Assembly (NCBI GenBank): GCA_005884685.1
Contig: VBAH01000072.1
Location: 1-64,000, forward strand
Source of the DNA: Alphaproteobacteria bacterium
GTDB taxonomy: Bacteria > Pseudomonadota > Alphaproteobacteria > Rhizobiales > Xanthobacteraceae
DNA: 64,000 nucleotides
Direction: 5' to 3'
Every line of letters begins with the position of its first letter. The first letter of the stretch is position 1. The notes beneath the pieces were generated by a model. The model was not told the DNA's origin. It was given only the letters and a program-made list of their open reading frames with translations, and did not search any database. The translations under genes and the position numbers were made by a program. Below, in pieces: positions 26,264-35,792 of the stretch.

Positions 26264-29200
26264 ATGAAACTCAACAAGTTACGGCTGCTCGGCTTCAAGT
26301 CCTTCGTCGAGCCGACCGACTTCCAGATCGAGCACGGGCTGACCGGCGTGGTCGGCCCGAACGGCTGCGGCAAGTCCAATCTGGTCGAGGCGCTGCGCTG
26401 GGTGATGGGCGAGACCTCGCACAAGTCGCTGCGCGCCGCCGGCATGGACGACGTGATCTTCTCCGGCACCAACAACCGCCCGGCGCGCAACACCGCCGAG
26501 GTGATGCTGTTCCTCGACAATGCCGACCGCTCGGCGCCGGCGCAGTTCAACGAGCACGAGACGCTGGAGGTCTCGCGCCGCATCGAGCGCGAGAAGGGCT
26601 CGGCCTATCGGCTCAACGGCCGCGAGGTGCGCGCGCGCGACGTGCAGCTCCTGTTCGCCGACGCCTCGACCGGCGCGCGCTCGCCCGCGCTGGTGCATCA
26701 GGGCCGCATCGGCGAGATCATCCAGGCCAAGCCCGAGCAGCGCCGCCGCGTGCTGGAGGAAGCCGCCGGCGTCGCCGGACTGCATGCGCGCCGCCACGAG
26801 GCCGAGCTGCGGCTGAAAGCCGCCGAGACGAATCTCAACCGGCTGGAAGACGTGATCGGGCAATTGGCGCAGCAGATCGACGCGCTCAAACGCCAGGCGC
26901 GCCAGGCGGTCAAGTACAAGCAGGTGTCGGCCGACGTGCGCAAGGCCGAGGCGACGCTGTTTCATTTGCGCTGGGTCGCGGCGAATGCCGAAGTCGCGGA
27001 AGCCGGCCATGCCAAGGACCTGAGCATCCGCCGCGTCGCGGAGGCGACCGGCGCGCAGGCGGAAGCCTCCACGCGCCAGGCGAATGCCGCCGCCGACCTG
27101 CCGCCGCTGCGCGACGAGGAAGCCAAAACCGGCGCCGCGCTGCAGCGCCTGACAATGGCGCGCGAAGCGCTCGACCGCGAGGAAGCGCGCGTCAACGAGC
27201 GCATCGTCGAGCTCGACCGGCGGCTCACGCAGCTCACGCAGGACGTCGCGCGCGAGCAGCGCCAGCAGGCCGACGCGGAAGCCGCGCTGCAGCGGCTGGC
27301 GGGCGAAGAGGCCGGGCTCGCGCAGGACGGCGCCGGCGTCGCGGAGCGCGAGGCGGGCGTTGGGGTGCGGCTGAGCGAGGCCGAAGCGGCGCTCGGCACG
27401 ATCGAGAAGACATTCGGCGAACTGACCGGCGCGCTCGCCGATCTCGTCGCGCGGCGCAACCAGCTCGAGCGCGCGGTGAGCGAGCACTCGGTGCGGCTGA
27501 TGCGGCTGGAAGGCCAGATCGGCGAGGTCGAGAACGAGCTGGCCAGCCTCGACCGGCCGGAGAACGGCGCGCCGGATGTGGTGGCGCTCGCGGGCGCCGC
27601 CGAGATCGCGCAGAACGCGGTGGCGGAGGCCGAGGCCGCCGCGCTGCGCGCCGAAGCCGGGCATTCGGGCGCGCGTCAGGCGCTCGATGTGGCGCGCGCG
27701 CCGCTGGCGGAAGCCGAGCGCCGGGTCGGTCGGCTCGAGGCCGAGGCGAAGGCGCTCGCCAAGCTGATCGACGTCGAGGCAAAGAAGCTCTGGCCGCCCG
27801 CGATCGACCTGCTCACGGTGGAAAAAGGCTACGAGGCGGCGCTCGGCGCGGCGCTCGGCGACGATCTCGAGGCGCCGGTCGATCCGGCTTCGCCGATCCG
27901 CTGGGCGGGTGCGGCAGCGGACAACGATCCGGCATTGCCGGCCGGCGCGGAGCCGCTCGCTGCTCATGTGACGGCGCCGGCGGAATTGGCGCGGCGGCTG
28001 GCGCAGATTGGCGTGGTCGACCGCGCGCTCGGCGCGGCGCTGGCGGCGCAGTTGAAGCCCGGCCAGCGGCTGGTCTCGCGCGACGGCGACCTGTGGCGCT
28101 GGGACGGCTTTGCCGCCGCCTCGAATGCGCCGACCGCCGCGGCGCGCCGGCTGGCGGCGAAAAACCGCCTCGCCGATCTCGATGCCGAGCTGACCCACGC
28201 ACGTCAGGAGGCGGAAGCGCGGCGCCGCGCGGTCGAGGCGGCGGAGAGCGAATTAACCGCGGCGGTTGCCGCGGAAAGTGAGGCGCGGAGCGCGCGACGT
28301 GAGGCGCAGGGCCGCGCCGATGCGGCACGCGACGCGCATGCGGCGGCCGAGCGCGAGGCGAGCCGGATGACCGCGCGGCTTTCCGCGCTCGCCGAAGCCA
28401 AAGTGCGGCTCACGGCGAGCCGCGACGAGACGATCGCGGCGAAGCGCGACGCCACCCAGGCGATCGAGCAGCTCGGCTCGGTCGCCGACCTCGACCATCA
28501 GCTCGCCGAAACGCGCGGCGAGGTGGCGGCACGGCGCGCCGTCCTGGCCGAAGCGCGCGGCGAAGCGCAGGCGCTCGCCCGCGAAGCCGAGTTGCGCACG
28601 CGGCGGCTCGCCGCGATCGCGGCCGAGCGCACCGAATGGGACAATCGGCGCACCGGCGCCGTCGGCCAGATCGGCACGCTGGAACAGCGGTGCGGCGAAG
28701 CGCGCGCCGAGCGGGCCTCGCTCGAAGGCGCGCCCGCGGCGTTTGCCGAGCAGCGCCAGTCGCTTATCTCGGGAATCGAGGCCGCGGACACCGCGCGCCG
28801 CGCGGCCTCCGACCGCCGCGCCGCCGCCGAATCTGCGCTCTCTGAAGCAGACAAAGCAGCACGCTTGGCACTTGAGGCTGTCGGCGAAGCACGCACCGAG
28901 CAGGCGCGCGCCGAGGAGCGGCTCGAAGCCGCCAACCGCCGCACCACCGACATCGAGCACGAAATTCGCGAGATGCTCGAGACCGAGCCGGCGAATGTTG
29001 CAGCGTTGGCCGACATCGCGCCCGGCACCGAGCTTCCCGACGTCGCGGTGATCGAAGAGAAACTCGACAAACTGCGCCGCGACCGCGAGCGGCTCGGTGC
29101 CGTCAATCTGCGCGCCGAGGAAGAGCTGCGCGAGGTCGAAGCGCAGCACACGAGCCTCGTCACCGAGCGCGACGACTTGACCGAGGCGATCAAGCGGCTG

Positions 29201-29719
29201 CGCCAGGGCATTTCGAGCCTCAACCGCGAGGCGCGCGAGCGACTGCTGTCATCCTTTGCGGTGGTGAACGGCCACTTCCAGCGCCTGTTCACCTCGCTGT
29301 TCGGCGGCGGCACCGCGGAACTGCAGCTGATCGAGAGCGACGATCCGCTCGAAGCCGGCCTCGACATTCTGGCCAAGCCTCCCGGCAAGAAGCCCGCCAC
29401 GCTCTCGCTGCTCTCCGGCGGCGAGCAGGCGCTGACCGCGCTGGCGCTGATCTTCGCAGTGTTCCTCACCAACCCGGCGCCGATCTGCGTGCTCGACGAA
29501 GTGGACGCACCGCTCGACGATCACAACGTCGACCGCTTCTGCGACCTGCTCGACGAGATGACGCGGCTCACCGACACGCGCTTCGTCATCATCACGCACA
29601 ACCCGATCACCATGGCGCGGATGAACCGCCTGTTCGGCGTCACCATGGCGGAGCGCGGCATTTCCCAGCTGGTTTCGGTCGACCTGGAAACCGCGGCGAA
29701 GATCAGGGAGGCGGTGTAG
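26264..29719 (+). CDS. smc: Chromosome segregation SMC protein
   Basis: A 1151-residue condensin ATPase that organises and separates chromosomes with ScpA/ScpB. Walker A GPNGCGKSN is at 31-39, and long coiled coils rich in Ala/Glu/Arg follow. A hinge lies around 500-640 (WPPAIDLLTVEKGYEAALG). A second coiled coil leads to the signature LSGGEQ at 1050 and Walker B ICVLDEVDAPLDD near 1075. The length matches family norms, so the gene is intact. ATG 26264 (MKLNKLRLLGFKSF) is the family start. The last 17 bases overlap the convergent PRC-barrel gene. scpA and scpB are not in the window. Confidence 0.97.
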   Translation: MKLNKLRLLGFKSFVEPTDFQIEHGLTGVVGPNGCGKSNLVEALRWVMGETSHKSLRAAGMDDVIFSGTNNRPARNTAEVMLFLDNADRSAPAQFNEHETLEVSRRIEREKGSAYRLNGREVRARDVQLLFADASTGARSPALVHQGRIGEIIQAKPEQRRRVLEEAAGVAGLHARRHEAELRLKAAETNLNRLEDVIGQLAQQIDALKRQARQAVKYKQVSADVRKAEATLFHLRWVAANAEVAEAGHAKDLSIRRVAEATGAQAEASTRQANAAADLPPLRDEEAKTGAALQRLTMAREALDREEARVNERIVELDRRLTQLTQDVAREQRQQADAEAALQRLAGEEAGLAQDGAGVAEREAGVGVRLSEAEAALGTIEKTFGELTGALADLVARRNQLERAVSEHSVRLMRLEGQIGEVENELASLDRPENGAPDVVALAGAAEIAQNAVAEAEAAALRAEAGHSGARQALDVARAPLAEAERRVGRLEAEAKALAKLIDVEAKKLWPPAIDLLTVEKGYEAALGAALGDDLEAPVDPASPIRWAGAAADNDPALPAGAEPLAAHVTAPAELARRLAQIGVVDRALGAALAAQLKPGQRLVSRDGDLWRWDGFAAASNAPTAAARRLAAKNRLADLDAELTHARQEAEARRRAVEAAESELTAAVAAESEARSARREAQGRADAARDAHAAAEREASRMTARLSALAEAKVRLTASRDETIAAKRDATQAIEQLGSVADLDHQLAETRGEVAARRAVLAEARGEAQALAREAELRTRRLAAIAAERTEWDNRRTGAVGQIGTLEQRCGEARAERASLEGAPAAFAEQRQSLISGIEAADTARRAASDRRAAAESALSEADKAARLALEAVGEARTEQARAEERLEAANRRTTDIEHEIREMLETEPANVAALADIAPGTELPDVAVIEEKLDKLRRDRERLGAVNLRAEEELREVEAQHTSLVTERDDLTEAIKRLRQGISSLNREARERLLSSFAVVNGHFQRLFTSLFGGGTAELQLIESDDPLEAGLDILAKPPGKKPATLSLLSGGEQALTALALIFAVFLTNPAPICVLDEVDAPLDDHNVDRFCDLLDEMTRLTDTRFVIITHNPITMARMNRLFGVTMAERGISQLVSVDLETAAKIREAV

Positions 29720-30200
29720 TCATCTTCACCGGCGTGACCGGCGCGCCCTCGCTGCGGTGCGCGATCTTCTCGGCCTTCTGCTCGCGCAGCGTCTTGAAGT
29801 CGGCGGCCTGGCGCAGATCGTTCCTGGTCGCGGCGAGCACGATGTGATCGATGCCGTCGCTCGACTTGTCGCGTACGATGTTGAGCGACTTGTAGGTGAC
29901 GGCGACCTCTTTTGCGCCGAGCCCGAACACGCCGCCGATCGAGATTACCGCGGCTTCCACGGCGCCATCGTCGTTCACAACCAGGTTGGCGATACGACCG
30001 ATCTTCTCCTGCGACGCGCTAACCACCCTGGCGCCGATCAGGTTCGAGCCGAGCCACTGGCCTACGTCCTGCCGGATCGGATAGGCGCCGGTCGCGCGCA
30101 GTGCCGCGCCGCCGGGGGATAAGGACGTGCTGTCCTGTGCGAGCGCCGGAACGAGCGCGCAAAGCGCGACCGTCGCTACCAGGGCATGACGAGTGAACAT
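29703..30200 (-). CDS. Exported PRC-barrel domain protein
   Basis: 165 residues: a signal peptide ending near LVPALAQ, a short Gly/Ser region, then a PRC-barrel (about 50-125). The barrel is read from WLGSNLIGARVVSASQEKIG, NLVVNDDGAVEAAVISIGG and KEVAVTYKSL. Periplasmic PRC-barrel proteins are common in this group, with unknown ligand. The ATG at 30200 follows GGGAGCACTCCC. Its 3' end overlaps smc by 17 bases on the opposite strand. Its 5' side faces lemA across a 300-base gap with three palindromes. Confidence 0.85.
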   Translation of the reverse strand: MFTRHALVATVALCALVPALAQDSTSLSPGGAALRATGAYPIRQDVGQWLGSNLIGARVVSASQEKIGRIANLVVNDDGAVEAAVISIGGVFGLGAKEVAVTYKSLNIVRDKSSDGIDHIVLAATRNDLRQAADFKTLREQKAEKIAHRSEGAPVTPVKMTTPPP

Positions 30201-30224
30201 GGGAGTGCTCCCTGCCGCGCTGCT

Positions 30225-30370
30225 TTCGGCCGTTCAACGGCCGAAGACGGAACCCGGTTCCCTGAGTATGGGTCGCGTCCCGAAGCGGGACGGTTCGCCC
30301 TTGCCGGTTCCGACGCATCCTAGACCCGAAAGAGGGTTAGCGCGCTCCAAATCGGCCGGTTTTGAACCGG
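30225..30370. promoter_or_regulatory. Three short palindromes in the PRC-barrel/lemA gap
   Basis: (1) TTCGGCCGTT (30225-30234) pairs with AACGGCCGAA (30236-30245), a near-perfect 21-base palindrome. (2) CGTCCCG (30276-30282) pairs with CGGGACG (30286-30292). (3) CCGGTT (30356-30361) pairs with AACCGG (30365-30370). The rest of the 300-base divergent gap (30201-30500) holds no gene that I can see. These may be operators or leader hairpins. Confidence 0.4.
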
Positions 30371-30500
30371 AAACCGCATCGCCGCGACCAACCCCTCGCT
30401 GCAATGAACGCAATGCGTGCTGCCACCAGCCCTGCCCCGGCTGCGCCGGATGGGGTATGTTCCGCGCGCAAATCACCTTTCCGGAGCTTCAGGAGCCCCA

Positions 30501-31070
30501 ATGTCCAACATTTCCTCGACCTGGATCATCCTCGGTATCCTCGTCGTGCTCGTGGTGTGGATCGTCATGATCTACAACGGGCTCGTTGCGATGCGGCAGC
30601 GGGTCAACCAGTCGTTCGCCGACATCGACGTCCAGCTCAAGCAACGCCACGACCTGATTCCGAATCTGGTCGAAACCGTGAAGGGTTACGCTGGCCACGA
30701 GCGCGGCACGCTCGAAGCGGTGGTCAAGGCGCGTCAGACTGCGATGGCGGCGCCCGACCTGCAGCAGAAGGTCGCGGCCGAGAACATGCTGTCCGGGGCG
30801 TTGCGCCAGCTGTTCGCGCTATCGGAGGCCTATCCGGACCTCAAGGCGAACCAGAACTTCATGCAGTTGCAGGGCGAGATCTCGGACATCGAGAACAAGC
30901 TCGCGGCCTCGCGGCGGTTCTTCAACAACACCGTGCAGGAGTACAACACCGGCATCCAGCAATTCCCCGCCGCGCTGATCGCCGGCCCATTCGGCTTCCA
31001 CCCGCAGACCTTCTTCGATCTCGGCGAGACGCGCGCCCAACTCGACCAGGCGCCGCAGGTGAAGTTCTGA
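30501..31070 (+). CDS. LemA family protein
   Basis: 189 residues. One N-terminal membrane helix (IILGILVVLVVWIVMIYNGL) is followed by a helical-bundle domain with family motifs NQSFADIDVQLKQRHDLIPN, VKGYAGHE and NNTVQEYN, ending FGFHPQTFFD. The bulk is probably periplasmic. LemA proteins are often encoded next to HtpX-like M48 proteases, as here; their joint role is not established. The ATG at 30501 has an AGGAGCCCCA site and gives the family start. Confidence 0.93.
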   Translation: MSNISSTWIILGILVVLVVWIVMIYNGLVAMRQRVNQSFADIDVQLKQRHDLIPNLVETVKGYAGHERGTLEAVVKARQTAMAAPDLQQKVAAENMLSGALRQLFALSEAYPDLKANQNFMQLQGEISDIENKLAASRRFFNNTVQEYNTGIQQFPAALIAGPFGFHPQTFFDLGETRAQLDQAPQVKF

Positions 31071-31077
31071 CGAAGAT

Positions 31078-31240
31078 GTCGTCCCGGCGAAGCGCGCCTC
31101 AAGCGCGTTTACGCGCGTCTGCGACGCGCAATGGCGCGCGAGACCCGGGACCCATAACCGCCAACGGCACCTCTATGCTACGGCCCGCGTTTCATGGATC
31201 CCGGCTCGCGCAATCCTTTGGATTGCTTGGCCGGGATGAC
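31078..31240. repeat. Intergenic palindromic repeat, GTC-CCGG family (copy 3)
   Basis: Starts GTCGTCCCGGCGAAGCGCGC and ends GGCCGGGATGAC. Inner parts include CGCGTTTACGCGCG-type hairpins and the pair CAATCC / GGATTG near 31211-31226. It lies between lemA and the M48 protease gene. Its end is only about 12 bases before the protease ATG, so it is part of that gene's leader. Confidence 0.6.
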
Positions 31241-31251
31241 AGGTGATCCGC

Positions 31252-32463
31252 ATGGCAGCAGCCTACGGCCTCTACACCCACATCCAGTCGAACCGGCGGC
31301 GCTCGATCCTGCTGCTGATCGGGCTGTTCTTCCTCGTCTACGTGATGGTGTTCGCGGGCGCGCTCGCCGCCGAGGCGATGAGCTACGACGCGTCGCTGCA
31401 GTGGCTCGTGCAGCGCGCCTGGATCGACGCCGTGAAGGCCTCGCCGTTCGCCACCATCGGAACCGCGCTGTGGATCTTGCTCGCCTACCGCTTCAACCAG
31501 TCGATGGTCGACATGGTCACCGGCGGGCGCGAGGTGACGCGCCAGGAAGAGCCGCGGCTCTATAATCTTCTGGAAAACCTCTGCATCTCGCGCGGCATCA
31601 CGATGCCGAAGCTCAAGATCATTGAGACGCCTGCGCTAAATGCGTTCGCGAGCGGCATGAACGAGAAGCAGTACTCGGTCACAGTGACCAGCGGATTGCT
31701 TCAGTCGCTCGACGATGCCGAGCTTGAGGCGGTGCTCGGCCACGAGCTGACCCACATCCGCAACGGCGACGTGCGCATGCTGGTGGTCGCCGTGATCATC
31801 GCCGGCGTGATCTCGTTTTTCGCCGAGATGTTCTTCCGGATGTTCTTCTACACGCGCTGGAGCGGCGGGCGGTCCTCCGACGACAGCGACCGCGGCAAGG
31901 GCGGCGGCGGCATCGCGATCGTGATCGCAATCGCGCTGATCGCGCTCGCCTGGTTTCTCTCGGTCGTGATCCGTTTCGCGCTGTCGCGCAAGCGCGAATA
32001 TCTCGCCGACGCCGGCTCGGTGGAGCTTACCAAAAATCCCGACGCAATGATCTCGGCGCTGCGCAAGATCGAGAACCGCGGCGACCTCGAAGGGGCGACC
32101 TCCGGGGTGATGGAGATGTGCATCGACAATCCGCGCTCCGGCTTCGAAAACCTGTTCGACACGCATCCGCCGGTGGACAAGCGCGTCGATGCGCTGGTGC
32201 GCTTTGCCGGCGGTCACGATCCGGGCCCGCTCGCGGTGCCGCAATTCGACGAGGCGCCTGCCCTCGCCGACCAGTCGGACGAGAGCGCGCAGGAACCGCA
32301 AACGACCGCGCCCGACGGGCCGTATGGCCCCTCGAATGCCGGCGGCAGACCGTTCCTGCCGCCGCGTCCGCCGATCGAATTGGGCACACCGTCGCCCGGA
32401 TCGAATGCTGGCGGGTCACCCGATCCCGGACCATGGGGGCCGCATGGCGGCAGCACGCGCTAA
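31252..32463 (+). CDS. M48 family (HtpX-like) membrane metalloprotease
   Basis: 403 residues. Two or more N-terminal membrane helices (about 15-40 and 65-80) precede the zinc motif HELTH in LGHELTHIRNGD. A further helix pair and SRKREYLADAGSVELT (third zinc ligand Glu) follow. The Pro/Gly-rich C-terminal 90 residues are disordered. The family removes damaged membrane proteins. The start is ATG 31252 with AGGTGAT; a GTG three codons earlier is possible. It pairs with lemA upstream and overlaps the next gene by 20 bases. Confidence 0.92.
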   Translation: MAAAYGLYTHIQSNRRRSILLLIGLFFLVYVMVFAGALAAEAMSYDASLQWLVQRAWIDAVKASPFATIGTALWILLAYRFNQSMVDMVTGGREVTRQEEPRLYNLLENLCISRGITMPKLKIIETPALNAFASGMNEKQYSVTVTSGLLQSLDDAELEAVLGHELTHIRNGDVRMLVVAVIIAGVISFFAEMFFRMFFYTRWSGGRSSDDSDRGKGGGGIAIVIAIALIALAWFLSVVIRFALSRKREYLADAGSVELTKNPDAMISALRKIENRGDLEGATSGVMEMCIDNPRSGFENLFDTHPPVDKRVDALVRFAGGHDPGPLAVPQFDEAPALADQSDESAQEPQTTAPDGPYGPSNAGGRPFLPPRPPIELGTPSPGSNAGGSPDPGPWGPHGGSTR

Positions 32464-32791
32464 GTCTCAGCCCCGCTCGTCCCCGTACTTAGCCATGGCC
32501 GCGCTTGCCGGGCTTTGCGGCTGCGCGGCCGTGTCCGATCCGGCGGGCTTCTCCGTTGCCACGCAGGATCGATACGACTTCATGACCTGTGCGGAGATCA
32601 TCGGCAACCGCAACGCCAATAACGGGCGGGCCAAGCAACTGGCCGATCTGATCGAGAAGGCCGAGTCATCGCCCGGCGGCTTCATCGTAAGCGCCGCCGC
32701 GTATCGCTCCGAGCTGGTGCAGGCGCGTGCGCTCGCGGCCGCAGCCGAGCGGGCGGCACGCCTGAACAATTGCGACGCGCCGAAGAAGTAG
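32444..32791 (+). CDS. Small exported, probable lipoprotein
   Basis: 115 residues. A signal-like stretch, YLAMAALAGLCGCAAV, has a possible lipobox LCGC. The mature part, YDFMTCAEIIGNRNANNGRAK ... SSPGGFIVSAAAYRSELVQAR, is helical. It resembles a small conserved protein I associate with Hyphomicrobiales, with no known function. The ATG at 32444 lies within the end of the M48 gene (20-base overlap) after GGGGGCCGC, indicating coupling. A role with the LemA/M48 pair is possible but unsupported by motifs. Confidence 0.7.
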   Translation: MAAARAKSQPRSSPYLAMAALAGLCGCAAVSDPAGFSVATQDRYDFMTCAEIIGNRNANNGRAKQLADLIEKAESSPGGFIVSAAAYRSELVQARALAAAAERAARLNNCDAPKK

Positions 32792-32881
32792 ACGCGCCGC
32801 GCCGTTCCAAATTGCCATTGCCGCGCCGCTTCGCCGAAGAGCTCAAGAATTCGACTGGCTATCCGGCAATGCGAACGAGTT

Positions 32882-33364
32882 CTATTTTGGTGCCGCGAGA
32901 TCGATGTTGTGAAAAGCTTCCATCAACCAGCCGCCATCGCGACGAACGAAGACTTCCAGCAGCTGCGTCCTGCTAACACCGTCGGCCGATAAGGGGGCCC
33001 CGCTTGGCGTGGCTTTGAGGCCTCGTATTTCGTTGTCTATCTCGACAATTGCCACATCGCTCGTAATGAAGCGAAGCCGTCGAATGACCTGCTTCTTCGT
33101 CGTTCCTTTGAAGGTGCCGGTCAAGATTTGAAGCTGGCGTTGGCAGAAGCGCGCCTTCCCGGACATATCCGCGCCCGAAGTATTATAGGCAGAAATATCC
33201 GGCGCCGCCGATGCGCAAAACCGTGCGGCGTCGCCCGCATCCCAGGCGGCGACCTGGTCTGCGACCAGCGCGCGAATGGCGGCCTCTTGCGCGCCGTCTT
33301 GTGCCCTTGCTGAAAAAGAAATCTGGAGTGCGACAACTGTCAGAGCAACAAGTCGTCCGATCAT
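32882..33364 (-). CDS. Exported SgcJ/EcaC-like (NTF2 fold) protein
   Basis: 160 residues. A signal peptide (VALTVVALQISFSARAQ) is followed by an NTF2-like domain: IRALVADQVAAWDAGDAARF, CASAAPDISAYNTSG and FVRRDGGWLMEAFHN. The layout matches SgcJ/EcaC-type proteins, whose activities are poorly defined. The ATG at 33364 follows CGGAGTAGCCA. It stands alone between convergent and parallel neighbours. It is a different branch from the NTF2-like protein at 11981. Confidence 0.78.
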   Translation of the reverse strand: MIGRLVALTVVALQISFSARAQDGAQEAAIRALVADQVAAWDAGDAARFCASAAPDISAYNTSGADMSGKARFCQRQLQILTGTFKGTTKKQVIRRLRFITSDVAIVEIDNEIRGLKATPSGAPLSADGVSRTQLLEVFVRRDGGWLMEAFHNIDLAAPK

Positions 33365-33503
33365 TGGCTACTCCGGTCGAGGCTCCGCTGAGGTCCAGTT
33401 TGAATTTGGCCGCGCAGAGCGGCCGGCGTCAATTCATGTGCGCCCTCGAGAAAGGCCGGCCCTCCCGGGGCCGGCCATCAGTCGCTCCTCCAGCGCGCGC
33501 TCG

Positions 33504-34625
33504 CTACTGCAGCGTCGCCTCGGCGATCCAGTCGGTCACGGCGCGCAGCGCGTGGCTGCGATCGTCGCTGCTCCCCTGCGCCTTCTCGAACACGGCCAGT
33601 TGTGCGTCGGCCGAAGTGCCGCTGCCGACGATCGAGCGGCAATGCGCGATCTCCTTCTCGCAGCCGAGCGCCTGCGCGTCGCGCTCGACATCCTCGAGCA
33701 CCTGCTCGAGCTGCTCGGCGACCGAGATCGCGCCGTTGCCCGAGATGTCGACGAATGTGCCGTGCACACCGTAGCGCTGGGCACGCCATTTGTTCTCGAC
33801 CACGATTGCGCGTGTGACGGCGGTCAGGTCCCAGTTCTGCCACGGATTACGCGTGAGGCGGCGCGCCAGCGTGCGATAGAGCGACGCGATCGCGATCGAG
33901 TCCTCGACCAGCGTACATGAATCCGGCGCACGCAACTCCAGCGTCGGGTGCTTCATCGAGGGGCGGATCGCCCACCACACATAGCTCGAATCCTCCATCA
34001 CGCCGGCCTTCACCAGTGCCGCGATGTAGGACTCGTATTCGGCGGGCGTGCGGAACAGCTCCGGCACCCCGGTGCGCGGCAGCTCGTCGTAGGCGGCGAG
34101 CCGGTAGCCCTTCAGGCCGGTCGGGCGCGCACGCCAGAACGGCGATGACGTCGCGAGCGCGATGAACAGCGGCAGGTAGGGCAGCATGCGCATCATGATG
34201 TCGACGCGGTCATCCGGGTCGGGCAATTCGACGTGCACGTGCAGGCCGCACAGCATGTTGCGCTGGCCGATCATCTGCAGGTCTTCCATCACGTGGTCGT
34301 AGCGCTCGGCCTGCGTCTGCACCGAGGTGCGCCAGGTAGCGGTCGGATGCGTGCCGACGGCGAGAATTGCCAGGCCGTGATCAGCTGCAATGTTGGCGAC
34401 GGTCTGGCGCAGGAAACGCAATTCAGTCCGTGCATCCGCGACGTTGCTGTGCGGCGCCGTCGCGGCTTCGAGCTGCGACTGCAGCATTTCGCCCTTCACC
34501 TGCCCTCCGGTGATGGACTTGAGTTGCTCAAGGAAAGACTGCGGCATTTCGCGCGCGACCGATTTGGTCTCAGCGTCGACCAGAAAGTATTCTTCCTCGA
34601 TGCCGAACTTGTATTCGTCGGACAT
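33504..34625 (-). CDS. YbdK-type carboxylate-amine ligase
   Basis: A 373-residue member of the glutamate-cysteine ligase family 2 (YbdK). It starts with FGIEEEYFLVD, the ATP/metal motif, and continues with GEMLQSQLEAATAP, GLHVHVELPD and MKHPTLELRAPDSCT, all typical. E. coli YbdK has weak glutamate-cysteine ligase activity; the true substrate in this branch is unknown. The ATG at 34625 follows GGGAGAGGTGGACC. It stands 201 bases downstream of rsmE on the same strand and is probably transcribed separately. Confidence 0.92.
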   Translation of the reverse strand: MSDEYKFGIEEEYFLVDAETKSVAREMPQSFLEQLKSITGGQVKGEMLQSQLEAATAPHSNVADARTELRFLRQTVANIAADHGLAILAVGTHPTATWRTSVQTQAERYDHVMEDLQMIGQRNMLCGLHVHVELPDPDDRVDIMMRMLPYLPLFIALATSSPFWRARPTGLKGYRLAAYDELPRTGVPELFRTPAEYESYIAALVKAGVMEDSSYVWWAIRPSMKHPTLELRAPDSCTLVEDSIAIASLYRTLARRLTRNPWQNWDLTAVTRAIVVENKWRAQRYGVHGTFVDISGNGAISVAEQLEQVLEDVERDAQALGCEKEIAHCRSIVGSGTSADAQLAVFEKAQGSSDDRSHALRAVTDWIAEATLQ

Positions 34626-34826
34626 GGTCCACCTCTCCCGTGCCTATGCTGTCTTAAGGATTGGTGCGCCCCTTCACGCACCGCGCGCTCGCGCCCGCCT
34701 CCGCCAAGACTGCGGGGCATTCCGGCTGCACTGAGGCTGAAAGCCGCCCCCTTTTGGCCAATCCTCAGTCAGGTTATGGCAAGCAGAAACGCGTTCGGTC
34801 GTATTTGGTTCCCGCGCGGAAGGGAC

Positions 34827-35585
34827 TCAGCGCCAGTCGCCGAGTACCGACTGGACCAAGGTCAGCGCCGCAACGGCTGCGGTATCGGCGCGCAGAATGC
34901 GGGGTCCGAGCCCGAGGCGCACGACGTTCGGCAGCTTGAGCAGCGCGGCGCGTTCGTTCTCGGCAAAGCCCCCCTCGGGGCCGATCAGCACGCTCACAGG
35001 CGGCCGCCCCGCAATGCCGCCGCTGCGCGCCGTGGCGAGTGCCGCAACGGGGTCCTTCACATCGGCCTCCTCGTCGCAAAACACGAGCAACCGATCGGCT
35101 TTCCAGCCGCGCGTCAGCGAATCGAATGGTTTCGGCGCCGCGATCTCCGCGATGGCAAGAATGCCGCACTGCTCGGCGGCCTCGATCGCATTCGCCCGCA
35201 TGCGGTCGAGATTGACGCGCTCGGCCTGTGTGTGCCGCATGATCACCGGCTGGAGACGCGAGGCGCCCATCTCGACCGCCTTCTGCACCATGTAATCGAG
35301 CCGTGCGTGCTTGAGGGGCGAGAACAGGTAGTGCAGGTCTTCCGGCCCGGTTTGCTCGCGCACGCGCTCGACGGTGCTGAGTTCTGCGCCCTTCTTGCCC
35401 ACGGCGCGAAGCTCTGCGCGCCACTCGCCATCGCGGCCATTGAAAACGAGGACCGGCGCGCCCGGCTTCAGCCGCAGCACATTGCGCAGGTAATTCGTCT
35501 GGTTGGGTGCGAGCGCCACCACTGCGCCCGGGGCGAACGCGGCGTCCACGAACAGGCGGGGGGAGCGGAAGTCATAACGGGCCAT
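34827..35585 (-). CDS. rsmE: 16S rRNA (uracil1498-N3)-methyltransferase
   Basis: 252 residues. An N-terminal PUA-like part (RLFVDAAFAPG ... LRNVLRLKPG) is followed by a SPOUT knot with LIGPEGGFAENE and the final LGPRILRADTAAVAAL, the family AdoMet-binding signature. It methylates U1498 of 16S rRNA. The ATG at 35585 gives the normal N-terminus. It is divergent from the secreted-protein/ubiA pair, an arrangement I associate with alphaproteobacteria. Confidence 0.96.
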   Translation of the reverse strand: MARYDFRSPRLFVDAAFAPGAVVALAPNQTNYLRNVLRLKPGAPVLVFNGRDGEWRAELRAVGKKGAELSTVERVREQTGPEDLHYLFSPLKHARLDYMVQKAVEMGASRLQPVIMRHTQAERVNLDRMRANAIEAAEQCGILAIAEIAAPKPFDSLTRGWKADRLLVFCDEEADVKDPVAALATARSGGIAGRPPVSVLIGPEGGFAENERAALLKLPNVVRLGLGPRILRADTAAVAALTLVQSVLGDWR

Positions 35586-35792
35586 AGCGCCGATTTATCC
35601 GGCCGCCGCGCGCGCGACCAGCCCTTGGGCTGCAAATTCCCGTGCGATTCCCGCCACTTTGCCCCGTTGCCGCCGGATTTTGCGAGCATAGCGGCCGGGG
35701 GGACGATCAGGGCTTGACCCGGGCCAAGCTTGCGCTTGACTTGAGCGCGCCCGTGGCCCGACAAGATCAAGACCTTCCGGCTGGGACAGAGA

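Noticed and set aside
26279-28198. Long minus-strand open frame (639 codons) inside smc
   Set aside because: Arg/Gly/Leu-rich and without motifs, fully within the intact smc gene.
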